From CADEFX01 sp963840425 (GTDB lineage Bacteria > Pseudomonadota > Alphaproteobacteria > Rhizobiales > Hyphomicrobiaceae), in the NCBI GenBank assembly GCA_963840425.1, contig CAWIYZ010000026.1, positions 1 through 64,000 on the forward strand: DNA of 64,000 nucleotides, in the 5' to 3' direction. Below, one piece after another: positions 16,890 through 25,163 of the stretch (positions are counted from its first letter, which is position 1; each line of letters starts with the position of its first letter). The notes beneath the pieces are model-generated. The model did not search any database and was not told the DNA's origin. It worked only from the letters and a program-made list of their open reading frames with translations. The translations under genes were made by a program, and so were the position numbers.

Positions 16890-17831
16890 ATGTGGGCCTA
16901 TACCCTCCGCCGCTTGCTCTATGCGGTGCCAATCCTGCTCGGCGTGTCGATGCTGGTGTTCGGCCTGATTCAGCTCGCGCCAGGGGACGTGGTCGACATC
17001 CTGGTGCCACCGGAGGTACCGAAGGAAATTGCCGACAACCTGCGCCGCCGCTTCGGCCTCGACCAGCCGCTACACATGCAATATGTGGCCTGGCTCAGCC
17101 GTCTCCTGGTCGGCGACTTCGGTATCTCCTTCTTCACCAACCGTCCGGTCGCGGAGGAGCTGTTCGGAGCCCTGGGCAATACTCTAGTGCTCGCCCTACC
17201 GGCAGCAGTGCTGGGCTTCGTACTGGGCGTGTTGTTGGGCGCGCTGGCCGCGTACAATCACGGCACTTGGCTCGACAAGCTGTTCTCCGCCACCGCCATT
17301 GTTGGCGTCAGCTTGCCGCACTACTGGGTTGGCATTGTGCTGGTGGCAATCTTTGCCGTCCATCTCAACGTACTGCCGGCGCAGGGGATGGGCTTCGAGG
17401 GCATCCCGACCAGCTGGGAGCACGTCAAGCATATGATCCTGCCGGTCGTCACCCTGTCGCTGATCCCGATGGGTGTCATCAGCCGGCTTGTGCGCGCCAA
17501 CGTGCTGGAGATCCTAAGCCGGGAGTTCGTCGGCACGCTGCGCGCCAAGGGCCTGCTGAACCGACGCGTGCTGTATCACATCCTGAAGAATGCAGCGCCG
17601 TCGGCGCTGGCGCTGATGGGCCTGCAGTTTGGCTATCTTCTGGGCGGGTCGATCCTGGTCGAGACGGTGTTCAACTGGCCGGGCTCCGGCGGGCTGATGA
17701 ACCTCGCAATCTTCCGGCGCGATGTCCCGGTCCTCTCCGCGACCATCGTCGTGCTGGCGACCATCTTCGTCGTCATCAACATTCTGGTCGACGTGCTCCA
17801 GGCACTGCTCGATCCGCGGATGCGGCGGTAG
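16890..17831 (+). CDS. dppB: ABC transporter permease, DppB type
   Basis: A 313-residue inner-membrane permease with the N-terminal DppB/OppB signature (YTLRRLLYAVPILLGVSMLV, IQLAPGD, RRRFGLDQPLHMQY) and about six membrane helices. The EAA loop that docks the ATPase is around LRAKGLLNRRVLYHILKNAA. I use the ATG at 16890 (MWAYTLRR), with GAGG upstream. It follows the binding-protein gene after about 107 bp and is 10 bp ahead of the second permease. Confidence 0.92.
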   Translation: MWAYTLRRLLYAVPILLGVSMLVFGLIQLAPGDVVDILVPPEVPKEIADNLRRRFGLDQPLHMQYVAWLSRLLVGDFGISFFTNRPVAEELFGALGNTLVLALPAAVLGFVLGVLLGALAAYNHGTWLDKLFSATAIVGVSLPHYWVGIVLVAIFAVHLNVLPAQGMGFEGIPTSWEHVKHMILPVVTLSLIPMGVISRLVRANVLEILSREFVGTLRAKGLLNRRVLYHILKNAAPSALALMGLQFGYLLGGSILVETVFNWPGSGGLMNLAIFRRDVPVLSATIVVLATIFVVINILVDVLQALLDPRMRR

Positions 17832-17841
17832 GGAGGTTGCA

Positions 17842-18735
17842 ATGGCCGATGCCGCCGTCCTGCCGGCCGACGCCGCGCTCAAGCGCGCGCAGCAGGGCAA
17901 GAGCTACTGGCGCCGCGTCTGGGAGCGGCTGCGCGCAGACAAGGTGACATTAGCGGTGATCGGGGTGCTGGTCGTGCTGCTGGTCATGGTGGTGTTTGCG
18001 CCCTACTTCACCCTGCACGACCCCTATGCGGGCTCGGTGCTGCGGCGGTTGAAGCCGGTCGGCACACCAGACCATTGGCTGGGCACCGACGAGGTGGGGC
18101 GCGATTTGTGGTCGCGTATGGTCTACGGCGGGCGCCTGTCCCTGCTGGCCGGCGTCGTGCCGGTGTTCCTGGCGCTGCTCATCGGAGGCTTCCTGGGGGT
18201 CCTGGCGGGATATGCCGGCGGCTTCGTCAACAGCGCCATCATGCGGCTGACCGACGTGTTCTACGCCTTCCCGTCGATCCTGCTGGCGATCGCCATCACC
18301 GGCATCCTCGGCTCTGGCCTGCAGAATACCATCCTGGCGCTGACCGTCAGCTTCATCCCACCGGTCATACGCATCTCGGAGAGCGTCACCACGCAGGTGC
18401 GTCATTTGGACTTCGTCGAGGCGGCACGAGCAAGCGGCGCACCCCCGCTGACCATCATGCGCTACCACATCCTAAACAACGTGCTGGGCCCGATCCTGGT
18501 CTACGCCACCAGTCTCATCAGCATCTGTATCATCCTGGCAGCGGGACTGAGCTTCCTCGGCCTTGGCGTCACGCCGCCGAGCGCGGAATGGGGGCTGATG
18601 CTCAATAATCTGCGCCAGGCACTGTGGGTGACACCGTTGGTTGCTGCCCTGCCCGGGGTCATGATCTTCATCACCTCGATGTGCTTCAATCTGATGAGCG
18701 ACGGCCTGCGCCAGGCCATGGACGTGCAGCTATGA
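17842..18735 (+). CDS. dppC: ABC transporter permease, DppC type
   Basis: A 297-residue second permease subunit. Typical DppC/OppC features: HDPYAGSVLRRLKPVGTPDH and WLGTDEVGRDLWSRMVYGGR near the N-terminus, then about five or six helices, with the EAA loop near EAARASGAPPLTIMRYHILN. GGGAGG lies 4-5 bases before the ATG at 17842. Its stop overlaps the next ATG (ATGA at 18732-18735), so the ATPase is translationally coupled. Confidence 0.92.
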   Translation: MADAAVLPADAALKRAQQGKSYWRRVWERLRADKVTLAVIGVLVVLLVMVVFAPYFTLHDPYAGSVLRRLKPVGTPDHWLGTDEVGRDLWSRMVYGGRLSLLAGVVPVFLALLIGGFLGVLAGYAGGFVNSAIMRLTDVFYAFPSILLAIAITGILGSGLQNTILALTVSFIPPVIRISESVTTQVRHLDFVEAARASGAPPLTIMRYHILNNVLGPILVYATSLISICIILAAGLSFLGLGVTPPSAEWGLMLNNLRQALWVTPLVAALPGVMIFITSMCFNLMSDGLRQAMDVQL

Positions 18736-19814
18736 GCGGGCCGGATGGCCTCCTTGTCGCGGACCTCAGTCCGGGTGCCAGCGCCGCGGCGCGCGAGCGT
18801 GCCGAACACCGGCCCTTGCTGGCAGTCGAGAACCTAACCAAGCATTTCCCTCTCAAGGGTGGGCTTCTGAACCGGACCAAGATGGTCGTGCAGGCCGTGG
18901 ACGACGTGTCCTTCACCGTTGCGAGTGGCGAAACGCTGGGCATCGTCGGCGAGTCTGGCTGCGGCAAGTCGACGACGGCCCGGCTGCTGATGCACCTCAT
19001 CGCGCTCGATAGCGGAAGCATAATTTTCAACGGGCGGGCGGTCGGCACGGCGGACGGCCTCAGCCACCGCGACCTGCGCCGGCAGATGCAAATGGTGTTC
19101 CAGGACTCCTACGCCTCGCTGAACCCGCGATTGCCGGTGGCGATGTCGATCGCGTTCGGTCCGTTCGTGCACGGACTGGCAAAGCCGGAGGCCTTGAAGC
19201 GGGCGATGGAGCTGCTCGCGGCGGTCGGGCTCGACCCGATCCAGTTCTCCAACCGCTATCCCCACGAGCTGTCCGGCGGCCAGCGACAGCGGGTTAACAT
19301 CGCCCGCGCGCTGGCGCTTGAGCCGCGGATCGTGATCTTGGACGAGGCTGTTTCCGCACTCGACAAGTCGGTCGAGGCGCAGGTGCTGAACCTTCTCGTG
19401 GACCTGAAGGCGCAGTTCGCGCTGACCTACGTCTTCATCAGCCATGATCTCAACGTGGTCCGCTTCATCAGCGACCGTGTGATGGTGATGTATCTCGGGA
19501 AGTTGGTCGAGATCGGGCCGGTCAACCGCATCTATCGCGAACCGCAGCATCCCTATACGCAGGCGCTTTTGTCAGCGATGCCGTCAATGAACCCGCGCCG
19601 GCGCACGTTGCGGGCGCCGCTGACTGGCGACCCGCCGAACCCGATAAATCCGCCCTCGGGGTGCCGCTTCCGCACGCGCTGCCCGTTCGCGGAAGGCGTG
19701 TGCGCAGCGCGTCCGCCAGCGTTGCTGGCGCCGCCGGGAGAGGATTGTCGCGCGGTCGCCTGCCACATGCGGGTACCGGGTTCCGGCCACAGCCGCGCCG
19801 CCGCAGCGGCCTGA
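18732..19814 (+). CDS. dppF: ABC transporter ATP-binding protein, DppF type
   Basis: A 360-residue ATPase. Walker A is GESGCGKSTTARLL, the signature LSGGQRQRVNIARAL and Walker B ILDEAVSALD (Ala where Pro is common); the H-loop is FISHDLNVV. The C-terminal oligopeptide-transport extension contains GCRFRTRCPFAEGVC, whose cysteines are typical of Dpp/Opp ATPases. Start by ATGA overlap with dppC. It powers import together with the second ATPase; the operon order SBP-B-C-F-D is complete. Confidence 0.93.
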   Translation: MSGPDGLLVADLSPGASAAARERAEHRPLLAVENLTKHFPLKGGLLNRTKMVVQAVDDVSFTVASGETLGIVGESGCGKSTTARLLMHLIALDSGSIIFNGRAVGTADGLSHRDLRRQMQMVFQDSYASLNPRLPVAMSIAFGPFVHGLAKPEALKRAMELLAAVGLDPIQFSNRYPHELSGGQRQRVNIARALALEPRIVILDEAVSALDKSVEAQVLNLLVDLKAQFALTYVFISHDLNVVRFISDRVMVMYLGKLVEIGPVNRIYREPQHPYTQALLSAMPSMNPRRRTLRAPLTGDPPNPINPPSGCRFRTRCPFAEGVCAARPPALLAPPGEDCRAVACHMRVPGSGHSRAAAAA

Positions 19815-19833
19815 CCGGCCGAAAGGAACGAGG

Positions 19834-20952
19834 ATGGCCGAGGCCAAGAGCGAGCGCACGGTACACGTGGAAAGGGCAGGCCAGCCGGCCGTCTCGGTCG
19901 AGGGCCTGCATGTGCGCTTCGTCATGCGGGATGCCACGGTCGCCGCCGTCAACGGCGTCAGCTTCGAGCTTGAGGCGGGCCGGGTGCTCGGCATCCTGGG
20001 CGAGTCGGGCTCCGGAAAAAGCGTGACGCTGCGCGCGCTGATGCGCCTTCTGCCGGCAGCTCACACGCGCATCGACGGACGCATCCGTGTTGCGGGGCAT
20101 GAGATCAGCGCCATGGACGAGGCGGCGTTGCGCGAGGTGCGTGGCACCAAGATGGCGATGATCTTCCAGGAGCCGATGATTGCGCTCGACCCCGTTTTCA
20201 CCATTGGCGAGCAGATCGCCGAGACCATCGTGCGGCACGAGCGCGTGTCCTACGGCGCTGCCAACCGGCGAGCGCGCGAGCTTCTGGAGATGGTGCAGAT
20301 CCCCTCGGCCTCCAGGCGGCTCAAGGCTTATCCGCACGAGATGTCGGGCGGCATGCGGCAGCGGGCGATGATTGCGCTGGCGCTGTGCTGCCGCCCCTCA
20401 GTGCTGCTGGCCGATGAACCGACCACGGCGCTCGACGTGACGGTGCAGATCCAGATTATCCTCCTCCTGCGCCAGCTACAGCAGGAACTCGGGATGGCGG
20501 TCGTCTTTGTCACGCACGACGTGGGGGTCGCAGTTGAGGTCGCCGACCAGATCGCGGTCATGTATGCCGGCCGTTTCGTCGAGGTCGGCCCGACCGAGGC
20601 GGTAATCGATAGGCCGGCGCATCCCTACACGGCCGGACTACTGGCCTCCACCGTGTTGGGCTCGGTGCATGGCCAGCGGCTGGAAGCGATTACCGGTATG
20701 CCGCCCGACCTGCGCGCGCTCCCCGAAGGCTGCAGTTTCGCGCCACGCTGCCGCTACGCCGAGGACCGCTGCGGCACCGCGATGCCGCCGGAGTTCGCCC
20801 TTACGCCGGAACGCATGACGCGGTGCCTTCGAGTGGCAGCGCGCGAGATCGATCTGGCTGGACCAACCCTCAGCGAACGCAACGCATCTATGGGGATGGA
20901 CCGTGAGTCAAATCACGGCGCTCGAAGTCAATGCCGAACGGATGTGGGCTAA
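19834..20952 (+). CDS. dppD: ABC transporter ATP-binding protein, DppD type
   Basis: A 372-residue ATPase. Walker A GESGSGKSVTLRALM, signature MSGGMRQRAMIALAL, Walker B VLLADEPTTALD and H-loop VFVTHDVGV. The C-terminal oligo_HPY region carries GCSFAPRCRYAEDRC. ATG at 19834 follows GAAAGGAACGAGG. The last ~25 residues (SMGMDRESNHGARSQ...) extend beyond the family consensus. It is 54 bp ahead of the amidase gene on the same strand, which suggests that the amidase acts on what the transporter brings in. Confidence 0.93.
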   Translation: MAEAKSERTVHVERAGQPAVSVEGLHVRFVMRDATVAAVNGVSFELEAGRVLGILGESGSGKSVTLRALMRLLPAAHTRIDGRIRVAGHEISAMDEAALREVRGTKMAMIFQEPMIALDPVFTIGEQIAETIVRHERVSYGAANRRARELLEMVQIPSASRRLKAYPHEMSGGMRQRAMIALALCCRPSVLLADEPTTALDVTVQIQIILLLRQLQQELGMAVVFVTHDVGVAVEVADQIAVMYAGRFVEVGPTEAVIDRPAHPYTAGLLASTVLGSVHGQRLEAITGMPPDLRALPEGCSFAPRCRYAEDRCGTAMPPEFALTPERMTRCLRVAAREIDLAGPTLSERNASMGMDRESNHGARSQCRTDVG

Positions 20953-21006
20953 GACAGAACGGTGTGGCGAAATCGACCGCTTCCGCGACCCAGCAAGGAG
21001 CCATTC

Positions 21007-22404
21007 ATGAATACAGAGCTCGCCCAACTCCCGATCCACGTGCTGGCCACCAAGCTCAAGTCGCGCAGCATCTCTCCGGTCGATATTGTCGACACGTGCC
21101 TCGAGCGCATAGCCAAGCTGGATACAAAACTCCAGGCCTTCGTCGAGGTTTACGAGGCGGAGGCTCGCCTTGCCGCGGAGGCGGCCGACAAGGCCATCCG
21201 CTCAGGCCACGCTGTCGGTCCACTGCACGGCATTCCAATTGCTCTCAAGGACCTCATCGAGCTTGAAGGCCGCGTGGCGACGGGCGGTACGGCTGTATGG
21301 CGCGACCGTCGCGCCTCCCGCACCGCCACGCTGGCGCAAAAGCTGATTAGCGCCGGCATGATCGTCATCGGCAAGACGCATACCGTGGAGTTCGCCTTTG
21401 GCGGTTGGGGCACCAATCAGCATCTGGGCACGCCGTGGAATCCTTGGGACACCAAGACCCATCGCACCCCCGGCGGCTCCAGCAGCGGCTCAGGGGTGGC
21501 GGTCGCCGCACGCATGGTCCCCTGCGCGCTGGGCACGGATACCGGCGGTTCGGTGCGCGTGCCGGCTGCCTGGTGCGGCATCACCGGCCTCAAGACCACC
21601 ATCGGCCGTATCAGCACCTACGGTGTGTTGCCGTTGAGCCCAACGCTTGACACGCCGGGCCCCATGACGCGCAGCGTCGAGGATGCAGCGCTGCTGCTGC
21701 AGGTCATGCAGGGTGCCGATCCACGCGATCCGCGCACCTTGGGGTTGCGCGATGTCGACCCAATGCCCACTTTGCGCCGTGGCGTGAAGGGCCTGCGCCT
21801 CGCACGTACGCCGGTAGCCGAGCGGGACGGCGTTGCCGCCGATGTGCTCGCGGCCTACGACCGCTCAGTCGAGCAACTTGCGGAAATGGGCGCCGACATA
21901 GTCGACTTGAACCTGCCCCAAAGCTTCCGCACCTACGGCAGCACGTCGGGTCGCATCATGGCAGCCGAGGCTTATGCGCTGCTCAGCCAGATCGTCGACA
22001 ACAATGAATTACCCATTGACGAGGCGGTCCGCCCTCGGATACGGGCCGGTGCGGCAATCTCTTCACGCGAGTACCTCGAGGTGCTGGCCGAGCGCGAGCG
22101 TTTAAAGCTGCAGTTTGCGGCCGCTACAGCGCACGTCGACGCGCTGCTGCTCCCGGTGACCATGACGCCGGCCATTCCGATCGCCACCATCGACCAGAGC
22201 ACAACGCCGGCGTTCTTCACACGCTGGGTCAACTTCCTCGATCTCTGCGGGTTGGCCGTGCCCAACGGGTTCACTACGTCAGAGTTGCCGCTGTCGCTGC
22301 AGATCGTTTGTCCTGGCGGAGAAGAGGCGATGGCGTTGCGAATTGGCTGGGCCCTGCAGAATGCGACCGACTGGCACGAGCGAGCCCCGGCCCTGGCCCA
22401 GTGA
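21007..22404 (+). CDS. Amidase signature (GatA-like) amidase
   Basis: A 465-residue cytoplasmic amidase. The Ser-cisSer-Lys catalytic triad is visible: Lys in PIALKDLIE, cis-Ser in the glycine-rich PGGSSSGSGVAVAA and nucleophile Ser in TDTGGSVRVPAAW. Enzymes of this group hydrolyse amides to acid and ammonia; the GatA subgroup acts in tRNA amidation, but no gatB/gatC is here, so a catabolic amidase is likelier. The ATG at 21007 has GGAG upstream. It follows the peptide transporter operon, and its TGA overlaps a GTG that starts a DapA remnant (GTGA). Confidence 0.9.
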   Translation: MNTELAQLPIHVLATKLKSRSISPVDIVDTCLERIAKLDTKLQAFVEVYEAEARLAAEAADKAIRSGHAVGPLHGIPIALKDLIELEGRVATGGTAVWRDRRASRTATLAQKLISAGMIVIGKTHTVEFAFGGWGTNQHLGTPWNPWDTKTHRTPGGSSSGSGVAVAARMVPCALGTDTGGSVRVPAAWCGITGLKTTIGRISTYGVLPLSPTLDTPGPMTRSVEDAALLLQVMQGADPRDPRTLGLRDVDPMPTLRRGVKGLRLARTPVAERDGVAADVLAAYDRSVEQLAEMGADIVDLNLPQSFRTYGSTSGRIMAAEAYALLSQIVDNNELPIDEAVRPRIRAGAAISSREYLEVLAERERLKLQFAAATAHVDALLLPVTMTPAIPIATIDQSTTPAFFTRWVNFLDLCGLAVPNGFTTSELPLSLQIVCPGGEEAMALRIGWALQNATDWHERAPALAQ

Positions 22405-22577
22405 CCTTAAAATCGCATGGGACAACAGGAAGTGACCGCCAGAAGGAGAGCTGGCCCCAAGGCATCTGGGCGGCCGTGCCGACACCCTTCCTCGCCGATC
22501 AGAGCCTCGACCTCGTTGCCACGCAATGTCCTCGGCGGGCGCCGCCGGCAAGATTTGACCCAATCGGCGGCTACTAG
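22401..22577 (+). pseudogene. N-terminal remnant of a DapA-family aldolase
   Basis: A GTG overlapping the amidase stop opens a frame that reads SWPQGIWAAVPTPFLADQSL, the beginning of a dihydrodipicolinate synthase/N-acetylneuraminate lyase family protein (GxWxAxPTPF, normally around residue 5-15 of ~300). After about 22535 the similarity ends and the frame stops at 22577. It is probably the last gene of the amidase operon, cut off by a deletion. The active-site Tyr and Lys regions are absent. Confidence 0.55.
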
Positions 22578-22806
22578 AGGTCGCGAATCACGCGCACCTG
22601 CTCGACTTTTCCAGGCCGCCAACTTTTGTCGAGGAAGGGTTCGAGCGGCTGTAAAGGCGAAGGATTGTGAACCACCTCTTGTCGAGCATGGTCTGGATCC
22701 AAGTTGCCAACCCTAACTCCCTCGGGCTGCTTGGAACTGGCTGCAAGCCGCCGCTCGCGTCCGCTCGCGGGGCGGGTTCAGTTGAGCCAGACGGGTGCCC
22801 CCGCGT

Positions 22807-23163
22807 TCACCGTAGCCGGGTGACATGTGCGGCCAAGTCCGGGACGAGACGCACACGATAGGTGGCGTTTCCACAGCGTAGGACCCAATCCGTTTCGTTG
22901 GGTTTCGAGGCCTGTCGGTTTCGCGTGGCGGCAAGGGGCTGTTTACAAGGGTAGCCCTGCGTACGTATCTGGGCTGCGATGATATTGCTGGGCGTTTCAG
23001 CCCGAGCCGTCACAGCGACCAATAATGATGCGAAGGACATCCCAGCAGCTACCGCCACTTTTGTCCAAGCACGCGGACTGCAGCGCGCGCAACGGGATGA
23101 CGCCACTCTGCCCAATTGTACACCAAGCGAAACAGAGATGCCGGCGAGGACTGAGTTCAGCAT
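22807..23163 (-). CDS. Small secreted hypothetical protein (rhizobial)
   Basis: A 118-residue product with ATG at 23163 and GAGG 6 bases upstream. The first ~55 residues include a long, late hydrophobic segment (VAVAAGMSFASLLVAVTARA) that ends in a signal-peptidase site before ETPSN. The mature part (AAQIRTQGYPCKQPLAATRN ... ETDWVLRCGNATYRVRLVPD) is like small exported proteins of Bradyrhizobium with two conserved cysteines, probably a disulfide. Function unknown. Confidence 0.6.
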   Translation of the reverse strand: MLNSVLAGISVSLGVQLGRVASSRCARCSPRAWTKVAVAAGMSFASLLVAVTARAETPSNIIAAQIRTQGYPCKQPLAATRNRQASKPNETDWVLRCGNATYRVRLVPDLAAHVTRLR

Positions 23164-23478
23164 GACCATCCTCACTCCCAACGTATCCTGTTCTCGTCGC
23201 TTCTAAACTCGCACCCCTCCCTCTCCCGACGCGTTAGCTGGAGTTTCAGCCGTTCGCGGGAGCGTAGTCCATCGGGACAAACCCGCTGTGCGCAAGTTGG
23301 GAAGCCCGAGGCCGTCTAGCGATCGGTGGGCAGTTCGCGCGCGACACTCCGTGCATGTCGGCTATGGCACTTCTGCGACATTGCGATCGGCCGCGCTGAC
23401 GTCCGATCATGGGTCATGAGCGGACCAAAGATCCGACGCGACCTAAGGGTTGCCAGGCGGTTGATCAAAGCCGCCAAT
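23164..23478. other. Intergenic, nothing recognised
   Basis: About 315 bp without a supported gene, repeat or hairpin. Confidence 0.4.
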
Positions 23479-23680
23479 TTAGGGGCGACGCTTGCCGACG
23501 CGCGCCAATAGGTCCATTACCCCCACTGTCCACTGCTCATCCGCAGCAACCTCCTGGGCTTCGAGGCGACGATAGGTTGCCCAGTGCATGCCGCGCGGCC
23601 TGGGCGGGAATTCCTCCATCAGGCAGTCGGAGCCGCCGGATCTTGCGGGCGCGCCGGTTGGCACGCTGGGCACGGCTCTC
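23479..23680 (-). pseudogene. Frameshifted fragment of a conserved hypothetical protein
   Basis: Two adjacent frames read as one protein: AQRANRRARKIRRLRL (about 23680-23625), then from 23619 MEEFPPRPRGMHWATYRRLE and DEQWTVGVMDLLARVGKRRP to a stop at 23479. The PPRPRGMHWATYRRL motif is one I associate with rhizobial proteins of unknown function. The 5' part is missing and a frameshift lies near 23622. Confidence 0.4.
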
Positions 23681-23730
23681 GAATTGGGACTCATACGACA
23701 GCCGCGATGGGCGCTGATTGACCTTCTCAC

Positions 23731-24235
23731 CTATTGAGAGTTCGCTCCCAAGAGTGTGGGTACCAAAAGGTTGGCAAGGATCTTAGCTGCCGCAATCTCC
23801 TCCTCTCCGTAAGAATTGGCCGTACCGCAGCAATTGAGGGTCCCCAGCCGGCGACCCATGTGGCGGATCGGGGCGTTGAGGATTGCGCCGGCGCCAAGGC
23901 TGAAGATCAGCTCGTAGTCGGGGAACGTGCGCTTCACCTCATCCGGATTGGCAGCAAGGAAGACCTGCCCGCTGGCGGCTAGGCTGTGATCCTTGTTGAT
24001 GGTTGCGAGCTGCTTACGACCGCCAACGGGATAGGCCTTCGGATCGCTGGAGTAGAGCCGCTCGACCTCCTGCGTCTCCTCCACGAACCTGAGCACGGTG
24101 AGCAGCTTGTAGCCGACCGTCTCGCGCACCAGCGTCCACCCGGGCGTAGATCTCGCCCGCATCCGCCGCGTCCGCGCTCAGGCGCAACACGCCCGTGGCA
24201 TCCTCCAGTGTGAGAGCTCGCAGCGTGGTGCTCAT
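23731..24235 (-). pseudogene. GAF-domain protein, single frameshift
   Basis: Reading from the ATG at 24235 (GGAG 7 bases upstream) gives MSTTLRALTLEDATGVLRLS and AGEIYARVDA; at about 24137 the frame is lost and the rest continues one base out as TLVRETVGYKLLTVLRF ... GQVFLAANPDEVKRTFPDYE ... NAPIRHMGRRLGTLNCCG to 23731. The combined ~167 residues form one GAF domain, a small-molecule sensor fold. One missing base separates it from an intact gene. It lies just downstream of ridA on the same strand and may sense a metabolite of the pathway. Confidence 0.65.
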
Positions 24236-24388
24236 GTCGTGGCTCCGGTTCTGACTGGGATGGCAGCCGGGGGCGTCCGCTTCGGACGGCAGCGCTGACC
24301 AAGCTACTTGTGTGCTGTGCCGTGTTGAACTCGCTCACCCCTAGCAGGCCGAAGGCGTCGAGGGCGATCGCTCGCTATCGACGCGGCT

Positions 24389-24766
24389 TCATGGCTCGAT
24401 GTAGGCGTGGACCTGGATCAGGATGACGATGCCCGGAACGCCGATGGCATTCACGATCAGGATGCCGCGGTTGGGGTAGGGCGGCTTGAATCGCTTGGTC
24501 CATTCCTCGTTGAGCAACGGCACGTGATCGGCGTTGGTCAGGAAGCAGAGCGCCTGAATAACATCGGTGGTCTCACCCCCCGCCGCCTTGACCGTCTTCT
24601 CGAGATTCTCTAGCGCCAGCGCGATCTGGCTCCGGGCATCGCCGATCTCGAAAGTCCCGTCCATCTTGAGGGGCACAGCCGTCGCGCGCAGATGGCCGTC
24701 CGCCATCACGGCGTGCTCGGTCGGACGGCCGAACTCCGGGAGCCCTGTATGCACCACGCGCTTCAT
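24389..24766 (-). CDS. ridA: RidA (YjgF/UK114) family protein
   Basis: A 125-residue Rid-family enzyme. These trimeric proteins hydrolyse reactive enamines/imines made by PLP or flavin amino-acid enzymes, or act as aminoacrylate-type deaminases. The C-terminal block YPNRGILIVNAIGVPGIVIL IQVHAYIEP keeps the family pattern, with the Arg near residue 103 at the position of the catalytic arginine (P-x-R). ATG at 24766 follows AGGAAACGAGAAG. It sits between HyuB and the GAF gene on the minus strand; a housekeeping role next to imine-forming catabolic steps is a reasonable inference. Confidence 0.85.
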   Translation of the reverse strand: MKRVVHTGLPEFGRPTEHAVMADGHLRATAVPLKMDGTFEIGDARSQIALALENLEKTVKAAGGETTDVIQALCFLTNADHVPLLNEEWTKRFKPPYPNRGILIVNAIGVPGIVILIQVHAYIEP

Positions 24767-25163
24767 CTTCTCGTTTCCTCGCTGATGGCGGCGACCTCGG
24801 AGAGGATGAGCCACCTCACCGCCCGCCGCAGCAAGTTGAAGTCATCTGATGCCGAATCGCACGGGCGGGTCCGGCCGATCGGTAGGTCGGCCTTGATGCA
24901 ACGCGACTTGCCGGGCGATCCTCGCCCGTTCTTGCCTGGAACGGCAGGCGAAAAATCGGCCGACGATGTCCGAAAACTCTGCAAAGCAGAAGTCATCGGC
25001 CGCATGTGGTGGGACGCTGGCCCTTGGTACTGGCCGGTCGGCCTCGACCTGGATCTGACGAAGATGAGCCTGCATCGTTCATGAGAAGTCTTCTTGGTTG
25101 AGAAGATCTCGCACGCTCGAATGCGAGTGGGGTTCACCGACAGCGTCCAGCCACCTTAGCTGG
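24767..25163. other. Intergenic, no supported gene
   Basis: About 400 bp between ridA and hyuB. Open frames exist but none has a family resemblance or start signal. I see no strong hairpin. Confidence 0.4.

Noticed and set aside
18744..19700. Minus-strand frames in the ABC operon
   Set aside because: Antisense of well supported ATPase genes.
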